From Apostichopus japonicus (lineage: Eukaryota; Echinodermata; Holothuroidea; Aspidochirotida; Stichopodidae): a stretch of 64,000 bases of DNA. The position numbers and the translations under genes were made by a program. Positions 23,513-35,600 of this stretch are shown here, one piece after another. The number at the start of each line of letters is the position of its first letter. The stretch's first letter is position 1. The stretch covers positions 27,045,168 through 27,109,167 of the forward strand of contig NC_092569.1 of the NCBI RefSeq assembly GCF_037975245.1, read 5' to 3'. Below the pieces are notes generated by a model, which saw only the letters and a program-made list of their open reading frames with translations, was not told the DNA's origin and made no database searches.

Positions 23513-24943
23513 TCATGTATTTAAGAAAAGGAAGGACGTAATGGTTGCTAACGTGATGACAGCAAGGTGTACTCGCAAATGACTGCCATTTGATCCACCT
23601 GTTGGTAAAATTCAACAAATGTTTAGATGTTATTCTTTAAAGACTTTACTAGTTGTTAGCAAGCTTTTATATTTACACAATGTCATTTATTTATCAAGAG
23701 ACGGTAAAATTATCATAATGAATGAACTTACAAGTATGTCGACAAAACTATAGTTGGTGCATTTGGCATTACAATAACTGGAAATCTGTACAATTGAAAT
23801 ATATAATATTTCTTCATGGACTTCTGTGTGTTAGCTTTTTTTTCCTGTAAAGAACAACACTCATTGGCATTGAATTAATCCCATTCGTAAATAAAACAAA
23901 ATATTGTAGCAATGTGCCGTTATGACTTTCAATTAACTTGATGTTTATATGTTTGTATTAAATACGATATCATAAAATACATTTCTTGACAAGCTTCCAG
24001 TTGGAGGGGATCTTGGCATTTGCTTACCTTTTTTACAAGTAGGATGAACCTTATCTGTTTTACTCCCTATAGTATTCCTTTGTACATTCTTGTCATTTAA
24101 TGTTGACCTAGACGGGTTCGTAGTGGTACTACCTGTAGTAGAACTATATATCTTCATCTTCGTCGGTGTCGTCTTTAAAGTGGTAGCTACAGAAGTGGTT
24201 GTAACAATGTCTCTGACGCATTCCGGAATTGGGCCAGACCAATGAAAGGTGTCCGTTGCTTCATCCAAAATACACTCAACAAGTGTATGATTATTATTTA
24301 AATGGAAACCTTCCTCACAGTTATACTCAGCTAACTTGGCACTTTGTTTAACTGTGCCGTGGTTAGGCTGAGGCAAGTTGGTGCAAAATGTTTCTAATGT
24401 GAAAAACAAGGAAAAGGTCTTGGCATATATTTATAATGTTGGGTGCATGGGTGGAAATGATACCAGTGCTGGGCCGATTGGATAAAGGTGGTGGCAATTG
24501 AAGCAATGAGGCATAGCAAACAGGAAGTTCGAGGTTCGATTCCCGGCCGGGTCCTGGTAAGGTGGGTTTTTTTCATCCAAAGGAATCTACGGTTTAGCCA
24601 TCTGACATGATTTTCTTATTTAAAATTATTCAAAATTTGAGTTAAAATGTTGAAATGGGAGCCACACGACGTATAAGTTGTAATCCATAATCCTTTGCGG
24701 GTTTTTCCCACATTTCGTGGTCGCTTAACCTTCGTAAAATAACTGCTGATTATTGATTATTAAACGCAACGTCTATCATAGATCAACAATAATGTCACTT
24801 CGTGTGATATTCGTTTCCCCGTACCTTATTGTGGTAATGCAGCATTACAAATGACTATGGGGTAACAACCTACAACAACATACAATTTAAATTCAAAGTT
24901 TACCTGCTTCAAAGTCTATTTGTTAAGTAAATTATTTATTATT
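23513..24943 (-). pseudogene. Gene 3: truncated Ig-CCP-GPI family member
   Basis: Two complete exons and a fragment on the minus strand. The CCP/stalk exon (24393-24028, 122 codons, phase 1-1) begins ETFCTNLPQPNHG and has the four sushi cysteines (TFC, YNCEEGF, VECILDE, PECV) and the Trp of FHWSGPIPEC, then a Thr/Ser-rich stalk with one TTSVA unit. The last exon (23598-23513) reads GGSNGSHLRVHLAVITLATI then TSFLFLNT-stop, a hydrophobic tail with no cytoplasmic part, as in GPI-anchor signals. Upstream only the last 40 bp of the third Ig exon remain (24904-24943, donor GTAAAC) before the junction with block X. No signal peptide or complete Ig exon precedes it, so it is probably a broken copy unless an exon in block X has been recruited. 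Confidence 0.72.
24465..24790 (+). mobile_element. tRNA-derived SINE (family S2) in the CCP-side intron
   Basis: GCCGATTGGATAAAGGTGG resembles a box A and GAGGTTCGATTCCCGGCC a box B of a long-variable-arm tRNA. The body continues to GATTATTAAACGCAACG. A matching copy lies at the same place in block Y(B) (33605-33920) and its start is in Y(C) at 63979-64000, so it predates the Y duplications. Confidence 0.65.
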
Positions 24944-24968
24944 TTTGTTACACATTCATTTCTTACTT

Positions 24969-25085
24969 ACGGCTAGGCTTGTCAATAAAAAGTGGTAATT
25001 CTGTGTAAATTGTCAGATTCAAACCACCAGGGGTGCACTCTGTACAATCATAGCACGTTGGTAAAAAGCCCTCATTCACAGTTTT
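24969..25085 (-). pseudogene. Ig-like exon fragment in block X
   Basis: The minus strand reads FLPTCYDCTECTPGG then LNLTIYTELPLFIDKPS and reaches a strong donor, GTAAGTAAG, in phase 1, the phase used by every exon of the neighbouring family. Y-x-C followed by a G-strand-like run suggests the end of an Ig-like domain. The 5' half is missing; a SINE starts just beyond (25105). The duplicate is at 36932-37048. It could splice to the gene 3 CCP exon, but that is inference. Confidence 0.4.
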
Positions 25086-25104
25086 ACGAAGCATTCAAAC
25101 CAGT

Positions 25105-25250
25105 AGAATCACTACGGTTGAGTGGTACGGACTTCCGTCTGTGACACGAAGGTCTGGTGTTCGATTCCTACCTTCGCCTGATGAGTTCCAAAGGATGAAA
25201 CCGGTCGTGAAGTGGAAGTTTGCTGGTGTATTTTGTCTTTATAAACTTAT
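25105..25250 (+). mobile_element. tRNA-derived SINE head
   Basis: GGTTGAGTGGTACGGAC resembles box A and GGTGTTCGATTCCTACC box B, with tRNA-like spacing. Duplicate in X' at about 37069-37214. Confidence 0.55.
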
Positions 25251-25254
25251 AAAC

Positions 25255-25480
25255 GAAAGAGATACATTGAAAAGACTATGTTAAATGAAATATTATACGA
25301 CCAAGGCAAATGAACATATATAGTAATTTAACCTCCACCAGGATTATCACCCGGCCAGCCCGTTTCATATGTGGACAGTCACCCTAGGCTATGGACACCG
25401 ATTGTCTGTCCTGAGGTTCGAAACCCGCATGAAGTCGTTAATTCACTGCAGGATATATTCCACATGTATCGAACAATGCT
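25255..25480 (-). mobile_element. degenerate tRNA-derived SINE (family S3)
   Basis: The minus strand has CCATAGCCTAGGGTGACTG (box-A-like). It shares CTATGGAC-(A/G)C-(C/T)GATTGT and GAGGTTCGAAACC with the better preserved copy at 26325-26680. Duplicate in X' at about 37219-37444. Confidence 0.5.
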
Positions 25481-25559
25481 AGTCCTCTCTTGGTGACATA
25501 TTTGGCTATCAATCGTGAGGCTAACAATCTCCAAACTCATTTGTGAATCCTAAAACCCT

Positions 25560-25560
<1 letters not shown>

Positions 25561-25630
<70 letters not shown>

Positions 25631-25653
25631 TAGATATATAGATATATAGATAT

Positions 25654-25736
<83 letters not shown>

Positions 25737-25744
25737 TATATATA
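25561..25744. repeat. (TA)n microsatellite
   Basis: A long TA array with TAGA interruptions. The matching array in X' is at 37529-37692, with a different interruption pattern and length. Frames of IYIY repeats are by-products. Confidence 0.95.
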
Positions 25745-25774
25745 CACATATAGGAATAACGGAAAAAACCGTTA

Positions 25775-26290
25775 AACAACTATGCTGCATGTAGAGAAAG
25801 GCTGGATCTCGAGTGAGATACAATAATTGAATTAGGTAAGTGATTGGAAGTAAAACAGCCAATGTTTGGTTTTTGCAGAGCTTTCGAGCAAAACTAGCTC
25901 TTCTTCAGTGCATGATCACCGAAAGTGACAAGGAGTAGCAGGAATTGAAACTATTTTAAAGAGAAGATGTCGGCATGGTTGTAAAGGCAAAGCGACTTCC
26001 TAATTTCTGCTGAATTGAGCAGAAGTTTTAGAAATTCGGATTATTTTAATCCGCGTCGGATTATTTTAATCCGATTCCGTCGTAATTGTAAAGGAATTGT
26101 CTTGGTTTATCTGGGACGGCAAATCGTTTCTGATGTTTAAACCGAATGGTGCCGTGGTCTTTAGGTTTAGTTCCCAGAAATTTTCTTTCGCTTTCCTAGA
26201 TTTATCTGTCCAAGAATCGTTCTGGTTAATGGCAATAACACGCAAATTATCAATTGAATGATTTTGGAGATTGAAGTGATTTGCTGATTT
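25775..26290 (-). mobile_element. Penelope-like element 3' remnant
   Basis: The minus strand carries a coding stretch with NLRVIAINQNDSWTDKSRKA and FWELNLKTTAPFGLN, the C-terminal end typical of Penelope-like proteins after the GIY-YIG domain, followed by a hammerhead-like terminus at 25882-25908. Duplicated in X' at about 37730-38240. The 5' part is absent and the copy is decayed. Confidence 0.65.
25882..25908 (-). ncRNA. hammerhead-ribozyme-like motif, second Penelope family
   Basis: The minus strand reads CTGAAGA, a stem II AGAGC...GCTC closed by TAGTTTT, then GAAA and GCTCTGC. This is the order of the minimal, dimer-type hammerheads known from Penelope-like ends. Same sequence at 37832-37858. 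Confidence 0.5.
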
Positions 26291-26324
26291 GGAGATTGGA
26301 GTAAATATATATATATTTACATAT

Positions 26325-26680
26325 ATATGTTAATGAAATGGAGGTAAACGACAAAGGCAAATTAATATATATAATTAAAAACGTAATGAGTTGGAAAATC
26401 CAGAACAGTGAAAAAACTTCCAGCCTACACCGGGATTCGAATCCGGGCCTCCAGCTTTATATGCGGATACCCTAACCACTAGGCTATGGACGCTGATTGT
26501 ATGTCCAGAGGTTCGAAACCGGTAAGGAAGGTCGTAATTCCACTGTAAGCGTTAGTCACCTGTATCGAATAATACAAGGTTCTGTTTGGGTGACATATTT
26601 ACCACACTCTAGAGATCAAACATGATACTAACTAACTCGAAATCATTTGTGATTCTTAAAGCCGGATTTCGAAAGAGATA
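26325..26680 (-). mobile_element. tRNA-derived SINE (family S3)
   Basis: The minus strand shows TAGCCTAGTGGTTAGGGTAT (box A) and GGATTCGAATCCCGG (box B) with a tRNA-like acceptor arm. Tail motifs (AAATGGAGGTAAAC(G/C)ACAA, ACGTAATGA(G/A)TTGGAAAAT) are repeated at 26700-26790, so two tails are in tandem. Duplicate in X' at 38280-38640. Confidence 0.65.
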
Positions 26681-26790
26681 CTTTGAACAGATTTCATGTT
26701 AATGAAATGGAGGTAAACCACAATGGTAAATGAATATATATAATTGAAAACGTAATGAATTGGAAAATCCAGAATAGTGAAACATATGCA

Positions 26791-29449
26791 TATATATATA
26801 TATATATTATGTATATATAACTTGCAGCTTCAAAGTGTAGTCCTTGGTTTTAGAATCAAAATATACTATTCACATTGCTCTAATTTGTTACCTGTTCACG
26901 GTCGTTGATCCATGTTAGATTTATAAAACTCTCAGATCAGTTCTTATGTTCCGATACCAATGTAGCACAACAAGTTGACTGGTATGTCACGTACAATGTG
27001 CCCCTCAATGGCAATGCCTAACGTGTTATAGAATATTCTGAGGGCAAAGACAATATTTGTGTTTAGTTAACCCTTCAGTGGTACAATACATTTAGGTATT
27101 CAAGATAACACTGATTTAGGTTATATCACTAAATCGAAGCAAAGTTCGTCATTTTCATTGTAAAGTCTTCAATAGAAATCAAACTGGATATGGTACCTGA
27201 GATTTTTAGTGTTTGTCTACCTGCGATAGTGGTTATTTTTATCAGTAAGGTTTGCATACCAGTCAGCTAAGTGACTGTAAATCAATATTGTCGAAGAAAC
27301 GAAACCGATTCACTAAACACGAGTCAAAGATTAGGTCAAAAGCTCGTTCGTGCTTTCATGGCGTCTATTTTAAAATTAGCAATCATTCTGTATCTAAACA
27401 TAATTATGCCATGTTTAATGATCTTAGATATTATGATCTCAAAAAATAGTTATATTATAATATAATTTTTTGTTCTTCCTTGGCTGAAAATATCCCTGAT
27501 AACTTCGAATATTAACAATTACTCACGGCTTAAGGGGTGACCGTTTGCTTGATATTAATATACAATGATACTTAACACATGTCCTGTTTATGACAATATC
27601 TATTTCTGAAACAAAACAGGTGTATTTATAATTCTGCATTACTCCATTCCATTGCAAACGCAAAAAAAAGCATTCCTTTAAGAATCGTTCCGTTACATCT
27701 CGATCTACGAAAGGTATATATGTTGAATACGGGGGATGCAGCACGAGGCACACTCAGGCAATCACGGAGTGAGAAATTAGTACAGCTTTACCACTTCTCT
27801 GAGCTTAAGACCAAAGACATCAAAATGTAACTAGTCAAGTCACTTTAACTCCAAACTATCGGTAACTAAACTCCCATAACTGATCTTATTGGGATTTACC
27901 TACGCTTGTATTGAAATTAATGATTGATATTACTCATAATCGCTTCCTTGACGATTTCCAAGTACACTACGCGGAAACAACTCACAGTCTTGGAATGTCA
28001 CATGTTTAACTTCTAAACAAGAGTCGCTTCCTTATATGGTCATCTGCTGGTTTTCGGGAGAATCGCCAACACGTGTAGCCTACTTAGAGACATTCCAAGG
28101 AAACAGCAACCGGAAATGGATGCTGTTCCTCTGTTTTGTCCGTAACAGAATTGTGATATCTTATTGTCAGAAAGATATTTATTTTTGTTATCATTTTCTT
28201 TAAATTCTTTGTTAATACATTTTTAAAGAAAAAAAAAAGAATCAAGACTTGAAATTTTTGTACGGCTTTCATGTATTGATGTAAGTTAGTCCTATTTTCT
28301 TAAAATATTTGCTTATGACTTTCTTGGTGTCTGGGAAATTGTGAGGGAATCTTTCTGTTCTTTTTAAAAACAGTTGTTTGCAAATTATTAGTTGATATTC
28401 ACTGGATAATTGATCAGTTTGTTGTTACGACTATATTAAGGAAAACATCTTAAGATCTTACAATGGGCGCGTTTGAAAAGGTGGAGTGAAAAAGTGTTTA
28501 AGAATATTCATAAACGGAGATCGAGAAATCGGCTGGCTTGTCGATTAACGTAGCCAGAATATCTAATTGTAAACCCGATTCTTAATTGTTGCAGGTTTTT
28601 GTAGTCAAAGCCGCTCTTAGATATGTTTTGTCTATATATATATATAGAGGCCTCAATTTGAATCAAGAATAGCAGAGGCCCAATTAAAATGCAATGGATT
28701 TGGCCCTAGATACGACGAAACCCACTCACCATGAACAGTCCTCCAAAATAAAGAAAACATTTTGAACTTCAAAATGGTGCATTCTGAAGCATCTTTTGAC
28801 TATAATATTGTTCTTGAATAAGGTCTAAAAGCAAGATTATTTTAAAAACTACACTCTAATTGAATGTTTGGGTAAGGTTCGGGTAATTGGGTAGTTAACG
28901 CAAGAAGTAAACAGGCTAAGTATGTAATTGCGTTTGACTGCATAAAAGGCTTAATTGCGCAAACACTACGTATAAATGTGTACGTTAGTGCATTGAAATA
29001 GGGCAAACAAGGAGCATATAGTTTTATTTTATTTATGCTTATTTTCTGAGCGTAGACATCATTTTAGTTTTATCTTGTTAATTCTGTTGTTTACACTCTA
29101 GTGTGTTATTTGCTTGTTTCAGTCAGTCAATCAATAGATCGAATAAACAACGATTTATAAGAGTGAAGCAAGGGAATGAACTCAATACCAAAGTATCCAC
29201 AAAACTTCTTCTAAGCAAACATTTGCAGGTATAATTCAGTACATTGGATACACATGTAAATATAATATGTGATACTGGTTATCATTGTCATGCAATGAAA
29301 GTCAACTCTGATGATAAATGCTGATTGATAATCATATCTAAATTGTTACTTGTATGCTTTATTGGAAATTTAGCCTTTATTCTGGCAAACTTTTTGAATC
29401 TCTGAAATGTATACTATATCGTTTATGCAATTAGACAAAATATTTGATT
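26791..29449. other. block X interior, no gene seen
   Basis: Non-coding stretch duplicated at 38741-41490. An open frame on the minus strand at 27753-27523 contains NYKYTCFVSE but has no convincing domain. TA arrays at 26790-26807 and 28633-28646 are much shorter than their X' partners. Confidence 0.4.
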
Positions 29450-29525
29450 GCAATGGGAGTCGAACCATTTACTAAATGACTACCAGCTCCATGTTCTACC
29501 AAACTGTATCAAAAAGACTTGACAG
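29450..29525 (-). repeat. tRNA-like sequence (SINE head or tRNA pseudogene)
   Basis: The minus strand reads ACAGTTTGGTAGAACATGG (box-A-like) and AATGGTTCGACTCCCATT, a perfect T-arm. The anticodon arm is weak. Duplicate at 41490-41566. Confidence 0.45.
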
Positions 29526-30224
29526 CTACAAAAAAATCAATTTGCATATTAAGTATTGATGTAGTTCTTCGTTAAAATATTTCTATAAATATAATTGATA
29601 TACAAAGTCTTTTGGAAGGGCATTTCTTGCCAATTCAAAGAACACTAACAAAGATAACACTTAATATTTCGTAATATTACTGTCTATATTACGTTCCCTT
29701 GTATTGAATACCTCTTCTACTTCATTTAATATGCATGTTCCTTGTTGTTCTCTACATAGTTATGTTTCTAGTTTTCAGTGAATCTGTGTCCATAATCCCC
29801 AGTGCTTGATTGTTTAAATTCTGCTAAAGTTCCATTTGTGATTTCTGGCAGGCTTTACCACAAGCTAGTTAGGTAGGAGAACCACCAAAGTCACGTTGGG
29901 CCTTTGTATATATTATTTTTTTTATTCTTATATCAAGTTTATTTTGCTTTGTTAGTTAGCGTACTTATTGCAGGAAATTGTTGACCCCTTGTCCCTTCGT
30001 TTATAGTTGTATTGGAATTACTGAGTCTAAAAACATTGGTAATGTATGTTGAACATACACCAAGATAATCCAAGCTGCTATACATGATACATCTGCAGTA
30101 GTAACAAACTAGAATATGATAGATATTAATTTCCAAACAGTATTTAGGTTACCGATATAGTAACATCTTTCAACCGAGGAACTGGTAGATGTCTGTGTTA
30201 GACAACGCATTTAGACGATTCAGT

Positions 30225-30520
30225 TAAATCCTCCCAGTTCGTTCACATTATCAATTTCAACTTCAGGTTCCAATTTCACGCACAGGAATGTCGTTGACCG
30301 TAGCTTTCAGAAGGATGCACCACGTATATGGATCTCCCTCCCGTTTGAACTTAGGTCTTTGGATTATATTATTCAATTTAGGCGCTGTCTTAAAACTTTC
30401 CTTTCCTCTCAACTCTATAAGTTTTTGCACCTTCGGCACCCGTAAAGCGCATTTGGACAACTTTTGTTGGAGTCTGCACTATATAAGACTAATTACTACT
30501 ATTATTTATATTATTATCAC
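30225..30520 (+). mobile_element. CR1/L2-like LINE 3' fragment
   Basis: The plus strand encodes APRIWISLPFELRSL and IQFRRCLKTFLSSQL, the typical end of a CR1/L2-type ORF2, followed by an ACTATTATT-type tail. It lies at the X to Y(B) boundary. The partner in X' is longer and is interrupted by other elements. Confidence 0.65.
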
Positions 30521-30939
30521 TATAGATGAAAGCCATTTTCATTTTCAGTTTGTAAAATTTCGTTTTGTTATACTCAGAAAAACGGAAACATAAGTAATCG
30601 ATAGGAAGTGAAGATAATTAAGGGTAAAATAATGTTTATATGATGAGGAAGCTTCAACATAATACCCAATACTAGTATTTATGTTTCAACATAAGTTTCC
30701 ACAACAAGTATTTCCTGTTTTCGCCATTGTGACATCTACATGAATTTATACTAAGACAGTTGAAAGTCCTTTAGAAAAACACTGCGTCAGTTTGCAGATT
30801 AGTAATGAAAGGAGGCAAATTCATTTATTATTATTATTATTAGCTGCTATAGTTTTTATTTTCAGTTAATTAATAAACTGGATCAGGAAGAACTCATGAT
30901 AAACTGGGTCATGAAGAACTCATGGGGGGGGGGGGGGAC

Positions 30940-32652
30940 TCATATACATATAACACGTCTATTCGATACAATAACGTCTTGAACATTGTTTCAAAAGTTA
31001 CAAAATGTGGTATCATCTTTGAATCCAAGAACCGTTAGACCCCTCCCCTTCCGCCCAATAGCGAATTATCATAATACACCAATCACCTTCTCCACTCTAC
31101 AAGAAAAGGTGGTTGCACCCCTGACCTACTGATACATGTATACTGAAGACTATATAAAGAACTAAGAATCCAATCTCTAATTCTATGGATAAGTTATTTA
31201 TTGTGTTGGGATGGGGAATGTCGGGTTGGTATAAAAAATAAGTCAACAGAAATCTGGTGTTATGGAATGTTGAATGGAGTAACATTTACCAGCACATAAA
31301 TGAGCTGTCTTAGGAATTTTACAGTGAGCATGCTGATAAATATCATTTATCTGTTAGATTCTTTCAGAAGCTTCTGGAAATTTTTACCTTAGTCAATTTT
31401 GTTTGCTATAAGAATACTTATATGTGTGTATGTGTGTTTTTATAACGCCTTCGCTTTAATTGCATTGTATAAACAAGAAGTGAAAATCAGTTAAAGGACT
31501 ACATAGTGACAGATGAGAAGAAATAGAAACTTGTCAAAAGTATTTATTTACATGCACCTCATGACGATCATTATACTAATGGACGATAATTTGATATATT
31601 AAGATATCATCCAGAATATGATGGTTTTACAGTAAAAATATATACAGGAAATTTCAGTGAATTAAAGACTATGGGTGCATTATTTATATAAAAACTATAT
31701 TCACAGTTACAAGTTGTATCTATCTGAGAGTATAAAATTGATGACTTTAAAGACATCATGCAAATTGATTATTGCAAAAGTAGAAACATATTTACAATCA
31801 TGAAACTTAATTTAATGAAACAATGTTAGTTAATGATAAAAAAACGAAAAATACTTTGCTAGATAATAAGCTAATTTAAAACAAATACAATTTCAACACA
31901 GAGACTAAACGGAGACTTGAAACTTCAATTTTGGCAAGTTTTCATTATCCACACTAGTCGTGAAATTAGGACAGAGAAATGATAGAGATGTTTACCAAAA
32001 ATGTCCTACAACTGTCCTGAGTAAGATAACGTTTGGAATATTACAAATGAAAATAAAACTCATGATTGATATTTATCAGTTTATATTACACGGATAGGAG
32101 TAGTACAAATACCCAAGTGTTTGGGATGATTTGGGATCAACAAAGTTCTTTTATTAACTTAAGAAAAGTTGTTCATCAAGGATTTACTAATAGGAATAAT
32201 TACTAATTACTTGTTACCAATGTTCAAAGTCTCGATTTGGGTATTGCAAACATACAAAAAAAAAACCATACAGATTATATAGTATATGTTTTGAATGAAA
32301 GTGATAACAATATAAGCACAGCTAACTTTATAAACTTAAGCGTGGGTAAGGGTATACGATTTATTGCATTTATATAACCTTCAAATAAACATGTACTTCT
32401 TAACAATCTTACTGAATTTCTTAGAACACTTCTTAAACATTATTATTTATACAAATGAAAAGTGAATACTATCGAAATCTGGAGAAAGCAAAGAGCACAT
32501 AAGTGAGTAACTAAACCTTACTATAAACCCGTCTCAACACTATCCTATCCGATTTGGTCATGTTCCAAATCACTAAGTATATACTCGATGATGGTAGGAA
32601 GACCATTAATACAACCGCAGATGATTTTGGCCATGCTTTATATCTCACAAAC
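30940..32652. other. 3' flank and probable 3' UTR of gene 4
   Basis: No coding signal, but well conserved among the three Y copies. A minus-strand AATAAA at 31548-31543 (in TATTTATTTACATG) is kept at 22151 and 61823 as well, a candidate distal polyadenylation signal. Confidence 0.35.
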
Positions 32653-35600
32653 CTACCATGTAATTAAAAATAGGAAGGGCGTAATGGCTGCTAACGTGAT
32701 GAAAGCAAGGTGTACTCGCAAATGACTGCCATTTGATCCACCTGTTGGTAAAATTCAACAAATGATTAGATGTTATTCTTCAAAGAAATTTAGTAGTTGT
32801 TAGCAAGCTTTCATATTTACACAATTTTATTTTATTTACCAAGAGACATTAAAACTATGATTATTAACGAACATAAAAGTATGTTAACAAAACTATAGTT
32901 TGTGCAATTGGCATTACAATAGCTTAAAAAATTATACAATTCATATATAAAATATTTCTTCATGGGATTCTATATGTGTTAGCTTTGTTTTCGGTATTGC
33001 TATTGGAAATATTTCCCATTCATAAATAGTACAACAAATTAAGGCTAATGTGCTGTTATGACTTCCAATTAACATGATGATTATATGTTTATATTAATAC
33101 GATATCATAAAATACCTTTCTTGACAAGCTTCCGATTGGATGGGATCTTGGCATTTGCTTACCTCTTTTAGTAGTAGGATGAACCTTATCTGTATTACGC
33201 CCTCTGGTTTTCATGTGTACATTCTTGTCATTTAATGTCGGCCTAGGCGTGTTCGTAGTAGGACTACCTGTAGTAGAACTATATATCTTCATCTTCGTCG
33301 TTGTCATCTTTGGAGTGGTTGCTACAGAAGTGGTTGCTACAGAAGTGGTTGTAACAATGTCTCTGACACATTTCGGAATTGGTCCAGTCCAATCATAGGT
33401 TTCAGTTGCGTCATCCAAAATACACTCAACAAGTGCATTATTATTCAAATGGAAACCTTCCTCACAGTTATACACAGCTAACTTAGCAGTTTGTTCAACT
33501 GTGCCGTGGTTAGGCGGAAGCAAATTGGTGCAAAATGTTTCTAATGTGAACAAAATTAAAATATGTTGGCAAATATTTATAACGTTGGGTGCATTGGTGG
33601 AAACCATACCGGTGCTGTGGCCGATTGGATTATGGCGGTGGCAATTGAAGCATTGAGGCTTAGCAAAAAGTAAGTTCGGGGTTTGATTCCCGGCCAGGTT
33701 ATAGTAAGGTGGGTTTTTTATCCAAGAGGAATGTATGGCTTTCCCATCTGACATGACTTTCTAACTTGAAAATATTCAAAATTGGAGTTAAAATGTTGAA
33801 ATGGGAGCCAGCCGACGTGCAGGTTGTAATCCATAATCTCTCGTAGGTTTCTCCCATATTTTGTGGTCGCTTAAGCGTCGTAAAAATAACTGCTGATTAC
33901 TGATTATTAAACGCAACGTTGTCATATATCAACATATTATGTCACTACGTGTGATATTCGTTCCCCATACCTATTGATGATAATGCAGCATTACAAATGA
34001 CTGTGGGGTAACAACCTTACAACAACATACAACTTAAATCAAAGTTTACCTGCTTCAAAGTCTATTTGGTAAGTAAATGATTTATTATTCACATCAACCA
34101 AAATCACTTTGTATCTGGCGTTGTTTTCTTCGGAAACTCGGCGTATCATAAGTGATCCATTATTGGATACGTCGTACTTGTTGTCTCTGAAACCAGGCCC
34201 AGAGATGGTCGAACCTTCTCGTTGTATCAGAGGATCATTGTCAGAATCTTCAACAATCCAAGAAACTCTTTTAAAGTCAGTATTGAAATGACAATTGATA
34301 ATGCTCGGTTCTCCAAGAAGGCCTCTCTGAGGAGATGGACATTCTGATGACTCGACTGAAAATATTCAGTAAGATTGAAAAAATAGTTACCTCTATTTAA
34401 AAATGAAAATGTAGAGTTGTTATTAGACAAAAAAGAGAACTGATTAAAGAGAAAGATGAAATAAAAATAATGAGTTGATATATAATAAAAGGGTGACAAT
34501 AAGGTCAATTGAAATAGGAAAATCCAACAATTATAATCAGAAAATAAAACTGAGGTGAAATGGGAGGATAATAATTAATGTGTTGATCCTGTTCACTTAT
34601 CTTGTGACACTTATTCTTAATTCTGTCAGTCTGGACCTTGTCAATAGAAAACAATTTTATTTAGTTTTGTGGTAAAACTTTCACTGAGCTACGCTGGCTA
34701 TTACCTGTAGCTTTCAGTGGTCAGTGCGAAAATGTAAAGTATTGATTTTAGTGACTCACCAGTAACAGAAAAATCTACGAAAATTGTCTTTTCGCGAAAT
34801 TCAGTGTCGAGTAAGATCACTTTATATGTCTGTTCATGCGTGTGCTGAACTTTTTTAATAACTAGTGATCCGTTTAGCAACATATCATGTTCGTTACTGT
34901 CATATCCTCGCCCGAATTTCGACCCACTTTCAGATCTAATCAGTGGTTCAATATCGTCGTGCTCTTCAAACCAATACACCCCTTCATTTTCTGGGTTGAA
35001 GCAACAACTTATCACGCCCTCTGTGTGCAAGCGTCCAGTCACACTAGGAAGACAATTCTCTGAAAAAATCAAGTAGTATGAAAAAATGTATAGTTAAGAA
35101 ACATTTAGTCTTGTTAAGTTAAGGCTCAACATAGCAGAAGTACAAAAAAGGGTTATAAGTATCTCTGATATTGCTCTGTGATGTAGTTCGGCTGCTCAAA
35201 ACTATGAAATTTCCCCGTTACTGTGATCAAATTCAACCAGAAAGAAACAGATTTACAATTGCAAATGTCAAAAATCAAGCTAGGAAAAACATCATCACCT
35301 TCACGAATGTGTTGATTGTAACGAATTTTATTTCCGATAAATAATTGTGAAATTATCTGTGGAAAAGTCAGAGAATACAGCTATGACGTTACCTAGTTAC
35401 TCTTATAAATTTAATTGGTTTCGTTGAGACTATTAAATGGCGCTCGCAAAATTTGGTCGAAAAAATTTGACTTACACGAACGGAATACAGCTACGGTGTC
35501 TTACGAGTGCAGTACGCAAAGCTGGGAAAATACACGCGTAGTTACCGTACAAAACGTTCCATTTCAGATTTTAAAGTTACACCAACTTGAATGTTATTGC

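Larger units (their letters stand above)
18945..24943. repeat. tandem block Y, copy A
   Basis: Collinear with 30520-34089 of block Y copy B and with 45755-46350 plus 60536-64000 of copy C; landmark AGAAAAACGGAAACATAAGT near 18990, 30580 and 45807. Copy A has two private insertions (hAT-like at 20727-22025 and a SINE at 22613-22832). It ends abruptly near 24943 inside an Ig exon, where block X begins. It carries the 3' end of gene 3. Confidence 0.88.
24944..30225. repeat. tandem block X, first copy
   Basis: Nearly base-for-base identical to 36907-41180 (block X') from TTGTTACACATTCATTTC to about 29150, with very few differences. It then stays collinear at clearly lower identity to about 30225, where the LINE fragment begins. 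X + Y(B) together form a unit of about 11.96 kb. Contents: Ig-like exon fragment, SINEs, a Penelope-like remnant and TA arrays; no complete gene. Confidence 0.92.

Noticed and set aside
26416-26500. Functional tRNA gene on the minus strand
   Set aside because: Box A and box B are good, but the anticodon arm is poor, the tail repeats belong to a SINE and degenerate relatives lie nearby.
27523-27753. Minus-strand frame with NYKYTCFVSE as another Ig exon
   Set aside because: A Y-x-C and a possible donor occur, but there is no B-strand Cys/Trp, no family motif and no acceptor in phase 1. Its repetition at 39557-39787 only reflects the block duplication.
33213-33398. Plus-strand Val-rich frames opposite the CCP/stalk exons (also 63564-63759)
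   Set aside because: Antisense shadows of the Thr-rich stalk coding sequence.
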